A stretch of 64,000 nucleotides of DNA from Bradyrhizobium sp. CIAT3101. GTDB lineage: Bacteria; Pseudomonadota; Alphaproteobacteria; Rhizobiales; Xanthobacteraceae. A model generated the notes under the pieces. The model searched no databases, was not told the DNA's origin, and saw only the letters and a program-made list of their open reading frames with translations. The translations under genes and the position numbers were made by a program. Location of the stretch: positions 2,563,001-2,627,000 of the forward strand of contig NZ_CP121634.1 of NCBI RefSeq assembly GCF_029714945.1, read 5' to 3'. Shown here one piece after another: positions 1 to 8,013 of the stretch (its first letter is position 1; the number at the start of each line of letters is the position of its first letter).

Positions 1-674
1 TCCTCGATCGGAATATTCGGCTGCTTGGCAACGGTCAGCGCTGCCGTGGTGTAGGGACTGTCGGCGCCGGATCCGTCCTCGGCTTCGGCACCGGGCGAGG
101 TCGAGTACGAGATGAAGGAGCCCGGCGCGCCCGCCTTGGTGTCGACGATCGCAAGCCCGTGGCCGGCACCGCTCAGCGCCGGGAACGGATTGTTGCGGCA
201 GGCGTCGAGCATGAAGATGCGCGCCCGCGTCGGCAGCGCGCCGAGCGTGTTGAGCAGATCGTTCAGCCGCACGCCCTGCAGCGGAATGTCGGCCTCGCGC
301 TTGGGATCGAGATCGACGGGCACGAGATAGTTCTCGCCGTCGATCTGCAAGCCATGGCCGGCATAGAACACCAGCGCAACCGTGTCGGCGCCGCTGGCGC
401 TGACCTTGCCGGCGAAATCGGAGATCGTCTGGCGCATCTCGCTCTGCGCGAGGTTCGGCGCCGCGGTGACGGTGAAGCCGGCATTGCCGAGCAGCTCGGC
501 CATGCCCTTGGCATCGTTGGCGGCGTTCGGCAGTTCCGGCACCGTGCGATAGGCGGACTGGCCGATCACCAGCGCAAGCCGGGCTTCGGCCGCGGCTTGC
601 GTCGGCGTCATGAGTTGCGTGAGTGCAAGGAGACCGGAAGCAAGAACTAAATTGCAAAGGACTGGACGGCGCAT
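1..674 (-). CDS. Caspase-like (peptidase C14) exported protein, partial
   Basis: The visible part is 224 residues; the C-terminus lies beyond the left edge. Residues 1-29 look like a signal peptide (MRRPVLCNLVLASGLLALTQ, ending in TQAAAEA), so the protein should act in the periplasm. The rest matches the caspase p20 fold: the LALVIGQSAY strand near residue 33, the catalytic histidine in FYAGHG (His107) and the catalytic cysteine in LDACRNN (Cys159). Both dyad residues are present. The start is well supported by a strong GGAGGTGA ribosome site about 4 bases upstream. Bacterial C14 proteins (metacaspase or orthocaspase type) cut after basic residues and often carry extra C-terminal domains, which cannot be seen here. 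Its substrate is unknown. Confidence 0.85.
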   Translation of the reverse strand, partial: MRRPVLCNLVLASGLLALTQLMTPTQAAAEARLALVIGQSAYRTVPELPNAANDAKGMAELLGNAGFTVTAAPNLAQSEMRQTISDFAGKVSASGADTVALVFYAGHGLQIDGENYLVPVDLDPKREADIPLQGVRLNDLLNTLGALPTRARIFMLDACRNNPFPALSGAGHGLAIVDTKAGAPGSFISYSTSPGAEAEDGSGADSPYTTAALTVAKQPNIPIE

Positions 675-818
675 GGTGTCACCTCCATCGGCAATGGGCG
701 CGAGGATATTACCTTTTCTAGTCGTCAGCCGCGGCGCTGTCTGTGCGCTAGCTCACGCTCTCGCGTGCGGCAAAATGGGGCAGGGGGTCTGCCAGAACCG
801 ACGCGCGGTGCCGTGCCT

Positions 819-1739
819 TCAGAACAATCCACGGTCCCAGGGCGGGTCAGGCGCAAAGCGTGCGGCGAGAAAATCGATGAAGGCGCGCACCTTCGCCGGC
901 GGCCGGCGATCGGGCAGGTAGACCGCATGCACCGCGGAGGACTGGATCTCCGGCTGATCGAGCGGAAGCGCGACCAGCGTGCCGGCGCGCAGATCGTCGG
1001 CAATGATGAAGGTCGGCTGACGGGCGAGGCCGAGGCCGGCCAGCGTCGCGGCGCGCAGCGCATCGCCATTGTTGGCGCGCAAGGTGCCGCTGATCTGGAT
1101 GCGGATCTCGCCGTCGACGCCGAACGGCCATTCCGCGGCGCTGCCCTGCTGCGTGAGCGTGTAGCCGAGGCAATTATGTGCGGCGAGGTCGGCGACCGTG
1201 CGCGGCGTGCCGTGTTTTGCCAGATAGGACGGGGCGGCACACACGACGAGCCGGTTCGGCGCGAGCTTTCGCGCCACCATGCTGGAGTCGCGCAGCTTGC
1301 CGATGCGGATCGCGAGGTCCCAGCCTTCCTCGGCGAGATCGACGAGGCGATCGTTGAGGCCGAGCTCGATGGTCACCTCGGGGTAGCGTTCCGAAAAGTC
1401 TGCAATGACGGGCGCAATCTGCCGTGTGCCGAACACGACGGGCACGTTGACCCGCAACAATCCGCGCGGCTCGGCGCGCTCCCGCGCGACCGCGGCATCG
1501 GCCGTCTCCATGTCGGCAAGGATCCGCTCGGAGGATTCCAGATAGAGGCGGCCGGCTTCGGTGATCGACAGCCGCCGCGTGGTGCGGTGGAACAGCTTGA
1601 TGCCGAGCCGGGCCTCCAGCGAGGCCACGTGCTTGGTGACCATGGTCTGCGACAGGCCCATGGCCCGGGCCGCGCCGGACAGGCTGCCGTTCGCCGCCAC
1701 CTTGGCGAAGACTTCCAGGCTGGTCAGCCGGTCGAGCAT
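819..1739 (-). CDS. LysR-family transcriptional regulator
   Basis: A 306-residue LysR-type regulator of normal family length. Residues 1-60 form the winged helix-turn-helix (LTSLEVFAKVAANGSLSGAA, then SQTMVTKHVASLEARLG). Residues about 90-300 are the effector-binding domain. The sequence belongs to the CrgA/AaeR-like group that often regulates a divergent neighbour. The gene lies back to back with a DoxX-family gene starting at 1836, and the intergenic stretch contains an inverted repeat that could be its binding site. Cytoplasmic DNA-binding protein; effector unknown. Confidence 0.92.
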   Translation of the reverse strand: MLDRLTSLEVFAKVAANGSLSGAARAMGLSQTMVTKHVASLEARLGIKLFHRTTRRLSITEAGRLYLESSERILADMETADAAVARERAEPRGLLRVNVPVVFGTRQIAPVIADFSERYPEVTIELGLNDRLVDLAEEGWDLAIRIGKLRDSSMVARKLAPNRLVVCAAPSYLAKHGTPRTVADLAAHNCLGYTLTQQGSAAEWPFGVDGEIRIQISGTLRANNGDALRAATLAGLGLARQPTFIIADDLRAGTLVALPLDQPEIQSSAVHAVYLPDRRPPAKVRAFIDFLAARFAPDPPWDRGLF

Positions 1740-1742
1740 CTA

Positions 1743-1772
1743 TTTCACTCTATGGGTGTGAAGTATATTTCA
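1743..1772. promoter_or_regulatory. Candidate LysR operator between divergent genes
   Basis: A perfect inverted repeat TTCAC-N10-GTGAA (1743-1747 and 1758-1762) is followed by an overlapping TGAA-N6-TTCA repeat (1759-1772). Both lie just upstream of the LysR start (1739) and within 100 bases of the divergent DoxX start. LysR proteins usually bind such dyads in the shared intergenic region and often repress their own gene. Binding is inference. Confidence 0.4.
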
Positions 1773-1835
1773 AGAATAGCTGATTATCATCCAAGTGAGA
1801 ATAGATCATAGGTGGCCCGAACAATGGAGACCGCC

Positions 1836-2279
1836 ATGATCGATTCCCGTACCGCTCCCTACGCCGCGCTGGTGCTGCGCGTGACGCTGGGCGCGCTGTT
1901 CCTGGCCCATGCCAGCCTGAAACTGTTCGTGTTCACCCCCGCCGGCACTGCAAAGTTCTTCGGCAGCCTCGGCTTCCCGCCGGAGCTCGCCTACCTTGTG
2001 ATGACCGTCGAAGTCCTCAGCGGCATTGCCCTGATCCTCGGCGTCTGGACCCGCTATGCCGCGCTGGCCGGCATCCCGATCCTGCTCGGCGCGATCTTCA
2101 CCGTGCACGGTGCCGCCGGGTTCTTCTTCACCAACCCGAAGGGCGGCTGGGAATACCCCGCGTTCTGGGTGATCGCGCTGGTCGCGCAGGCGCTGCTCGG
2201 CGATGGCGCCTTCGCGCTGCGGCCCTCACGCGATGTCGAGGCGGCGAACGGGCAGTTGAGCGTCGCGTCGTCGCGCTGA
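1836..2279 (+). CDS. DoxX family membrane protein
   Basis: About 147 residues with four predicted membrane segments: AALVLRVTLGALFLAHASLK, an ELAYLVMTVEVLSGIALILG segment, AALAGIPILLGAIF, and PAFWVIALVAQALLGD. This is the usual DoxX/YphA layout. DoxX-like proteins are small inner-membrane proteins linked to quinone or redox stress functions, but no reaction is established for this branch. In-frame starts exist at 1812 (GTG) and 1824, but ATG 1836 has GGAG six bases upstream and opens directly into the first membrane segment. It is divergent from the LysR regulator and probably controlled by it. A clear terminator follows. Confidence 0.85.
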   Translation: MIDSRTAPYAALVLRVTLGALFLAHASLKLFVFTPAGTAKFFGSLGFPPELAYLVMTVEVLSGIALILGVWTRYAALAGIPILLGAIFTVHGAAGFFFTNPKGGWEYPAFWVIALVAQALLGDGAFALRPSRDVEAANGQLSVASSR

Positions 2280-2304
2280 CATCGTCGCATCATTGAAACG
2301 CGAG

Positions 2305-2334
2305 AGCTGCGGGATCACGGTCCCGCAGCTTTTT
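2305..2334 (+). terminator. Rho-independent terminator after the DoxX gene
   Basis: Perfect 10-base arms AGCTGCGGGA (2305-2314) and TCCCGCAGCT (2321-2330), with a 6-base loop, run straight into TTTTG. Confidence 0.9.
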
Positions 2335-2642
2335 GTTGCGTGCCAACACGCGTGCAGTCGTCAAAAGCCCATCAATCTGCGTTCGGTATTGATCCATGCC
2401 TGAATTGGATTGATCTGCGTCAATCTTGCATAGCCTGCCGTTCGGTCGCGCTGCTGCATGATCGAAAACATCGGCAAATATAGGCATTCCGCTGCAGTCT
2501 CCGCCGGCGCGCCTTTCGCTCGTCCCGTCTCGGCTGCGCCGGCCGCAACCCTTGCCTGCCCCGTCGCTTTGGCCATACAGTCCGGGCCAACGCGCCGCGA
2601 CAACGATCGCGGCTGCAAAAAATAATATTGGGGAGAGACACC
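2335..2642. other. Intergenic region upstream of the TRAP operon
   Basis: About 300 bases without a convincing gene. It contains one FNR/FixK-type dyad at 2410-2423 and ends with the GGGAGAG ribosome site of the TRAP binding-protein gene. No other clear signal was seen. Confidence 0.6.
2410..2423. promoter_or_regulatory. Candidate FNR/FixK-type box
   Basis: TTGATCTGCGTCAA fits the TTGA-N6-TCAA consensus of Crp/Fnr-family activators such as FixK. It lies 226 bases (centre to ATG) upstream of the TRAP operon and downstream of the DoxX terminator, so the TRAP operon is the only reasonable target. No clear -10 element is visible at the expected distance, so regulation is tentative. Confidence 0.35.
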
Positions 2643-3674
2643 ATGACTATCGTGCCCGTCAGCCGTCGCACGTTCATCAAGTCGTCGACGGCAGTGACCG
2701 CCGGCCTCGTGCTCTCTCCAGCCATCATCGGCCGCGCCGAAGCCGCGACGCTGAAGCTGAAATGCTCCTCCTCGCTGCCGAACGATCCCAAATTCGCCAA
2801 CGGCCGCGTCTACTACGACAATCTCGTCAAGAATCTGAAGGGCAACGGGCTCGGCGAGCAGGTCGAGGTCGCGTTCTTCCCGGACAACCAGCTCGGCCAG
2901 GAAATCGACGTCATCAATTCGGTGAAGCTCGGCGTCATCGATCTCATGATCTCCGGCTCGTCGATCTCGGCCAATCTGGTGCCGCTGGTCGGCACCTACG
3001 ACCTCGGCTTTCTGTTCTTGAGCTTTCCGCAGCAGACCAAGGCGTTCGACGCCGGTGCCGCCAAGCCGATCGAGGACGCGCTGCTCAAGGGCAGCAACAT
3101 CCGCATCATCGCCTGGGCCTATAATTTCGGCTCGCGCAGCGTGTTTGCGAAGAAGCCGGTGAAGACGCCGGAGGATCTCGCCGGTCTCAAGATCCGCACC
3201 CTGCCGAATCCCGTCATCACGGAGTGCCTGCGTCTGATGGGCGCGGCCGCGACGCCGCTGGCGTTCGGCGAAATCTACACGGCGTTGCAGGCCGGCGTGC
3301 TCGATGGCCTCGAGCACGATCCGCCGACGATCCTCGCCAGCAAGTTCTTCGAAACGGCGAAGTTCTACGCGCTGACGCAGCACAATTTCTCGCCGCTCGC
3401 GGTCTATTTCAGCGACATGACCTTCAACCGCATGGATCCGAAGCTGCGCGAGGGTTTTCTCGACGCCGCGAAGAAGGCCGCGGTCGACACGCGCGCCCAT
3501 GGGCTCGCAGTCGAGAAGGAAGCGCTGGCGGCTCTGACCGAGAAGGGCGTGACGGTCTCCGAATGCGATCGCGAGGCGTTCAAGAAGCGCGTTGCGCCGC
3601 AGACCGAGAACTTCATCAAGGCGCGGCCGGAGTCCAAGGCCGTCATCGACATCATTCGCTCGACGCAAGCCTGA
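2643..3674 (+). CDS. TRAP transporter substrate-binding protein (DctP family)
   Basis: 343 residues. The N-terminus is a twin-arginine signal (SRRTFIKSSTAVTAG with a hydrophobic stretch ending in AEAA), so the protein is exported folded to the periplasm. The body matches DctP/SBP_bac_7: KLKCSSSLPND at the start, LGVIDLMISG, the LAGLKIRTLPNPV segment holding the conserved arginine that clamps the substrate carboxylate, and EIYTALQAGVLDGLEHDPP. It should bind an organic acid and hand it to the fused permease two bases downstream. ATG 2643 is chosen over an in-frame TTG at 2628 because GGGAGAG lies just upstream. The neighbouring dehydrogenase suggests a 2-hydroxy or 2-keto acid ligand, which is inference. 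Confidence 0.92.
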   Translation: MTIVPVSRRTFIKSSTAVTAGLVLSPAIIGRAEAATLKLKCSSSLPNDPKFANGRVYYDNLVKNLKGNGLGEQVEVAFFPDNQLGQEIDVINSVKLGVIDLMISGSSISANLVPLVGTYDLGFLFLSFPQQTKAFDAGAAKPIEDALLKGSNIRIIAWAYNFGSRSVFAKKPVKTPEDLAGLKIRTLPNPVITECLRLMGAAATPLAFGEIYTALQAGVLDGLEHDPPTILASKFFETAKFYALTQHNFSPLAVYFSDMTFNRMDPKLREGFLDAAKKAAVDTRAHGLAVEKEALAALTEKGVTVSECDREAFKKRVAPQTENFIKARPESKAVIDIIRSTQA

Positions 3675-3675
3675 G

Positions 3676-5565
3676 ATGGCCAAATCCGGGTTGGCCAAAT
3701 CTGAGTTGGCGATGACGGAAGCCGTGCCGCTCTCCGGCGGTCGGCACGGGAGCATCGCCCTTCTGCTTCGCGTCAGTGACGCGATCGCGGCCATCCTTCT
3801 GGCCGCCGATCTCGCGGTTGTCTGCGGCTCGGTGCTGCTGCGTTTCTGCTTCAACGCGCCGGTCGAATGGTCGGATGACGTCGCGCGCGGATTGATGGTC
3901 GGATCGGCCTTCTTCGGCGCGGCAAGCGCGCTTGCGCGCGGCGAGAATGTCGGCGTGTCCTTCTTCCGCGATCTGCTGGCGCTGCGGCTGCGCACCCTGG
4001 TCGATGCGGCGAGCGCCGTGCTCGTCGTGCTGATCTCCGGCTACGTCGCCCATAACGCCATCAAGCTGGGCTCGCTGACGGCGGGGCAGACCACCGGCTC
4101 CGGCCTGCCCTTGGAGCTGACCTTCTATCCGATGGGCGTCGGCGCGCTGTTCATGACGGTGTTCGCGATCGACCAACTCTGCGCACGACCGCTGCCTGAC
4201 ATCGTCAGAGGCCTCATCGCGGTCGCCGTCGTGACCGGGCTTTATCTCGCCTGGGATTACCTGTCGCCGTCCTCGGTGCCGTCGGCGGGCGTGCTGATGC
4301 TGATCGGCTTCTTCGCCACGCTGTTCGGCGGCTTGCCGATCGGGTTCGCGCTGGCGCTGGCTGCGCTGATCTTCATCTGGGTCGAGGGCGCGCTGCCCGG
4401 CGTCATCTTCGCCCAGCAGATGGCGCGCGGCATCGACAATTTCGTGCTGCTCGCGATCCCGTTCTTCATCCTCGTCGGCTACCTCATGGAAGCCAACGGC
4501 ATGTCCGTGCGTCTGATCGAGCTGTTGCAGCGCGCGGTGGGCCGCATGCGCGGCGGCCTGAACGTCGTGATGGTGGCCTCGATGGTGCTGTTCTCCGGCA
4601 TCTCGGGCTCGAAGATGGCCGACGTCGCGGCCGTCGGCTCGGTGCTGATTCCGGCAGCGCGCCGCTCGAAGCAGAATCCGGGCAGCGCGGTGGCGCTGCT
4701 CGCGGCGTCCGCGGTGATGGCGGAGACGATTCCGCCCTGCATCAACCTGATCATTCTGGGTTTCGTCGCGAACCTGTCGATCGGCGGCCTGTTCATGGCA
4801 GGCCTGTTGCCGGCGGCGCTGATGGCGGCGGTGCTGATCGCCTTCTCCATCATCTTCGGCAAGACGCCGGCGGAGGCCGAGGAGGTCGAGCCGCAGGTGC
4901 CGGTGTCGGGATTGTGGAGCGGCGCGATCGCCTCGTTCGGCCTGATCTTCATGATCTTCTTCGGCTTCAAGAGCGGCTTTGCCACGGCGACCGAGATCTC
5001 GGCCTTCGCGGTCGCCTACGCGCTGATCGTCGGGAGCGTGGTGTTTCGCGAACTCAGCTTCAGAACGGCGACGCACAGTTTCGTGCAGGCGGCGACGCGC
5101 GCGGGGCTGGTGCTGTTCATCGTTGCCGCCGCGCAGTCGCTGGCGTTCACGCTGACCTTGCAGCAGGTGCCGCATGCGGTCGGCGACTTCATGCTGGGCC
5201 TGTCCAAGACGAGCGGTACCTGGCTGTTCATTCTGCTCGCGATCGCCGTGCTGATCGTGATGGGCTCGGTGCTGGAAGGCGCCGCTGCGCTGATCATCTT
5301 CGGGCCTCTGCTTCTTCCCGTGGCGGTGCAGCTCGGCATCGATCCCCTGCATTTCGGCGTCGTGCTTGTCATCGCGATGGGCGTCGGCCTGTTCGCGCCG
5401 CCGCTCGGGCTCGGGCTCTACGGCGCCTGCCTGATCGGTAACGTGCCGATCGAGCAGACGGTGAAGCCGATCCTGGGCTATCTCGGCCTGTTGTTCCTCT
5501 GCCTGCTGGTCATCGCCTTCGTGCCGTGGCTGAGCACCGCCTTGCCGCGCGCGTTCGGCTACTGA
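3676..5565 (+). CDS. TRAP transporter fused permease (DctQ-DctM)
   Basis: 629 residues. Residues about 30-185 are a DctQ-type small subunit with four membrane helices (VEWSDDVARG is the typical DctQ signature). Residues about 205-625 are the DctM large subunit with roughly twelve helices, including FALALAALIFIWVEGALPGV, FSGISGSKMADVAAVGSVLI and the PPLGLGLYGACLIGN motif. The fusion is common in alphaproteobacteria. It imports the ligand of the upstream binding protein using a sodium or proton gradient. The ATG follows the upstream stop by one base. The first codons encode a short duplication (AKSGLAKSEL, from an 18-base tandem repeat at 3677-3709); an in-frame ATG at 3712 is an alternative start. 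Confidence 0.92.
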   Translation: MAKSGLAKSELAMTEAVPLSGGRHGSIALLLRVSDAIAAILLAADLAVVCGSVLLRFCFNAPVEWSDDVARGLMVGSAFFGAASALARGENVGVSFFRDLLALRLRTLVDAASAVLVVLISGYVAHNAIKLGSLTAGQTTGSGLPLELTFYPMGVGALFMTVFAIDQLCARPLPDIVRGLIAVAVVTGLYLAWDYLSPSSVPSAGVLMLIGFFATLFGGLPIGFALALAALIFIWVEGALPGVIFAQQMARGIDNFVLLAIPFFILVGYLMEANGMSVRLIELLQRAVGRMRGGLNVVMVASMVLFSGISGSKMADVAAVGSVLIPAARRSKQNPGSAVALLAASAVMAETIPPCINLIILGFVANLSIGGLFMAGLLPAALMAAVLIAFSIIFGKTPAEAEEVEPQVPVSGLWSGAIASFGLIFMIFFGFKSGFATATEISAFAVAYALIVGSVVFRELSFRTATHSFVQAATRAGLVLFIVAAAQSLAFTLTLQQVPHAVGDFMLGLSKTSGTWLFILLAIAVLIVMGSVLEGAAALIIFGPLLLPVAVQLGIDPLHFGVVLVIAMGVGLFAPPLGLGLYGACLIGNVPIEQTVKPILGYLGLLFLCLLVIAFVPWLSTALPRAFGY

Positions 5566-5577
5566 AGGAGTGTCGTC

Positions 5578-6555
5578 GTGAAAGTCCTGCTGGCCCACAC
5601 GCCGGAGATGCGCCGCAATTATTACGGCGATCGCAGCCTGAACGGCCTGCGCGCCATTGCCGAATTGGTCCTGCACGAGGGTGATCGGGCGCTGGATTCC
5701 GCGGGCCTCGTCAGTGCGGCAAAGGACGCCGACATCATCGTCGCCGATCGCATGACCGAGGGCCGCGGCGAGATCTTTGCGCAGCTGCCACGCTTGCGGG
5801 CCTTCGTCCGCTGCGCCGTCGACATCCGCAACGTCGACGTCGATGCCGCCTCGGAGGCCGGCGTGCTGGTGACCCGCGCCGGTCCCGGCTTCGTGCAGGC
5901 GGTCGCCGAGCTCGCGGTCGGCTTCATGGTCGACCTGTCGCGTGGCGTGTCGCGGGCCACGGCCGACTACCATGCCGGCCGCAAGCCGGAGGCACGGATG
6001 GGCCGTCAGCTCGCCGGCAGCAAGATCGGCATCATCGGTTATGGCAGCATCGGCCGTTACCTTGCCGAGATCGCCAAGGTGATGCGCATGGAGGTGCTGG
6101 TCTCCGATCCCTTCGCTGATGTCAGCGACAGCGCGATCAGGCAGGTGGGCCTCGACGAACTCCTCGCGGCGTCCGACTATGTCGTCTGCCTCGCAATTGC
6201 CAACGAGCAGACCGAGAAGCTGATCGGCGAGGCGGCGCTGGCGCGCATGCAGACGCATGCCGTCTTCATCAATCTCTCGCGCGGCAATCTCGTCGACGAG
6301 GCGGCGCTTGCGAAGGCGCTGCTGGAGAACCGCATCGCGGGCGCTGCGATGGATGTCGGCCGCGCGCCCGACCAGATGCCGACGCCGGAGCTGGCAAAAT
6401 TCGCCAACGTCGTCGCGACGCCGCATGTCGGCGGGCTGACGCCGCAGGCGATCGAATACCAGTCGCTGGAAACGGTGCGGCAGGTCGACGCCATCATCAA
6501 GGGCGAGGCCCCGCTGGGTGCCGTCAACGCCGACCGCTGGACCCGGCGGCCATAA
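5578..6555 (+). CDS. D-2-hydroxyacid dehydrogenase family protein
   Basis: 325 residues, NAD(P)-dependent oxidoreductase interconverting 2-keto and D-2-hydroxy acids. The Rossmann motif GIIGYGSIGRYLAEI is at about residues 151-165. The catalytic arginine lies in NLSRGNLVDE (near 235) and the catalytic histidine in ATPHVGG (His283). A GTG start with an upstream GGAG is used. It lies 12 bases after the TRAP permease and is surely cotranscribed, so it probably oxidises or reduces the imported acid. It is close to the phosphoglycerate-dehydrogenase branch but too short to carry ACT domains, so a role in serine synthesis is unlikely. It converges with the next gene with only 6 bases between stops. 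Confidence 0.88.
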   Translation: MKVLLAHTPEMRRNYYGDRSLNGLRAIAELVLHEGDRALDSAGLVSAAKDADIIVADRMTEGRGEIFAQLPRLRAFVRCAVDIRNVDVDAASEAGVLVTRAGPGFVQAVAELAVGFMVDLSRGVSRATADYHAGRKPEARMGRQLAGSKIGIIGYGSIGRYLAEIAKVMRMEVLVSDPFADVSDSAIRQVGLDELLAASDYVVCLAIANEQTEKLIGEAALARMQTHAVFINLSRGNLVDEAALAKALLENRIAGAAMDVGRAPDQMPTPELAKFANVVATPHVGGLTPQAIEYQSLETVRQVDAIIKGEAPLGAVNADRWTRRP

Positions 6556-6561
6556 AGGGCC

Positions 6562-7728
6562 TTACAGCCTATCGATCGCCCTGAACGTCCCGTCCTTCTG
6601 GATCACCGTCAGGAACACTTTTGGCGGCGTCTCGATGGCGCGAAAGCCGACGGTGAAGACAGTGCCACTGATGTCGAAGCGGCCGATGTCGTTGATGGTG
6701 CGCAGCAGCCCCGCGCGTGTCGGGTTCGGTCCGAGATTTTCGAGGGCGGCCGCCGCCAGGCGGCCTGAGAGATAACCTTCGAGCGAGACGAAATCCGGCG
6801 TCAGCGTCGGATCGATCGCTTTCTGCGCGGCCTGGTAGTCGGCAACGAGCTTGATCGAGCGATCCCAGGGAAACGGTACGACCTGCGCGACCACGACGCC
6901 TTCGCCGTCGGAGCCGAGCTCCCTGGCGAGCGCGGTGGCGCCGACGAACGAGATGCTGGCAAAGGTCGGGTACGCGCCGCTGCGGTGTGCGAGCTTGATG
7001 AACTCGGCACTCGGACCGTAAGTGCCGACCATGATGATCGCCTCGGGCTCGGCGCGCTTGATGGTGCGCCAGGCCGCGCCGACCGCACGGGTGTTGCGCT
7101 CGAAGGTGCCCTCGGCGGCGAGCTCGAGACCGCGCTTGGCAAGCGCCGTCTTCACGCCGGCGAGGCCGTCATGGCCGAAGGAATCGTCCTGGTAGAAGAT
7201 GCCGATCCGGGTGAAGTGGCGATCCTCGATGAGATGCTTGATGAGGGTCTCCGACTCCGCGCCGTAGCTCGGGCGAATGTTCACGACATTCGTCAGTTCG
7301 AGGTCGCGCAGGAGTTCCGCACCGCTCACCGGTCCGATGAAGGGCACATCGCGCGTGCTCGTGATCGGGATGGTTGCCATTGCGGTCGCGGTCCCGACGG
7401 CGCCGATCAGCGCGAACACCTTGTCGTCTTCGATCAGCCGCAGAGTCTGCACCACCGAACGATCGGGATCGTAGCCGTCGTCGCGGCTGATGAGCTGGAG
7501 CTTGCGGCCGTGGACGCCGCCCTTGGCATTGATCTCGGTGAACGCCGCGACGATGCCGTGCCGCATGTGCTGGCCGAGCATGGAAGAGGGACCCTCGAGC
7601 GCGGCGGCCTGGCCGAACAGGATTGCGTCCTCGCTGACGCCGGCCTCGTCGCCTTTTGCCGTCAGTGTCGCCGCCGCCAGCAGCGCGGCGGCAAGCGCGA
7701 TGCATGTCGCTGCGTGCGATCGTTTCAT
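6562..7728 (-). CDS. ABC transporter substrate-binding protein, branched-chain amino acid type
   Basis: 388 residues with a Sec signal peptide (MKRSHAATCIALAAALLAAA, cleaved around AKG-DE). The mature protein is a Peripla_BP_6 (LivJ/AmiC-like) domain: ILFGQAAALEGPSSMLGQHM, GKLQLISRDDGYDPDRSVVQ, and later IGIFYQDDSFGHDGL. These proteins bind amino acids, amides or aromatic acids in the periplasm. No permease or ATPase gene is beside it, so it is an orphan binding protein that must share another transporter or act as a sensor. A single gene, divergent from the downstream GGDEF-EAL gene. Ligand not predictable. Confidence 0.88.
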   Translation of the reverse strand: MKRSHAATCIALAAALLAAATLTAKGDEAGVSEDAILFGQAAALEGPSSMLGQHMRHGIVAAFTEINAKGGVHGRKLQLISRDDGYDPDRSVVQTLRLIEDDKVFALIGAVGTATAMATIPITSTRDVPFIGPVSGAELLRDLELTNVVNIRPSYGAESETLIKHLIEDRHFTRIGIFYQDDSFGHDGLAGVKTALAKRGLELAAEGTFERNTRAVGAAWRTIKRAEPEAIIMVGTYGPSAEFIKLAHRSGAYPTFASISFVGATALARELGSDGEGVVVAQVVPFPWDRSIKLVADYQAAQKAIDPTLTPDFVSLEGYLSGRLAAAALENLGPNPTRAGLLRTINDIGRFDISGTVFTVGFRAIETPPKVFLTVIQKDGTFRAIDRL

Positions 7729-8013
7729 GAGAGGGCTCGCCGGATGCTGGAAAAGTTGCCGCCACGATAGGTCCCTGGGCTGAACAGGGCGCTAACCGGC
7801 GTGGGGAGAGCGGTCCGTAGAAGTCCGGGGCAATCCTGCAATTGGCGACCACATTTTCGGGAACACGCAGGTCGATTGTTAACTACACCTCGCAATGCGG
7901 GACAGGTTGGTTCCAATATTGTGCAGTTCTTAACCCCGATCCTTGTCCGATAGTCGCCACGGTGGCTCAACCCTAAGTTCGGCCGCTGCGCCGAGGGGAC
8001 GTGCGGAATCAAG

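Noticed and set aside
3652..6426. A 924-codon open frame antisense to the TRAP permease and dehydrogenase
   Set aside because: Rich in Arg, His, Asp and Gln without domains; it is the antisense shadow of GC-rich genes that match known families.
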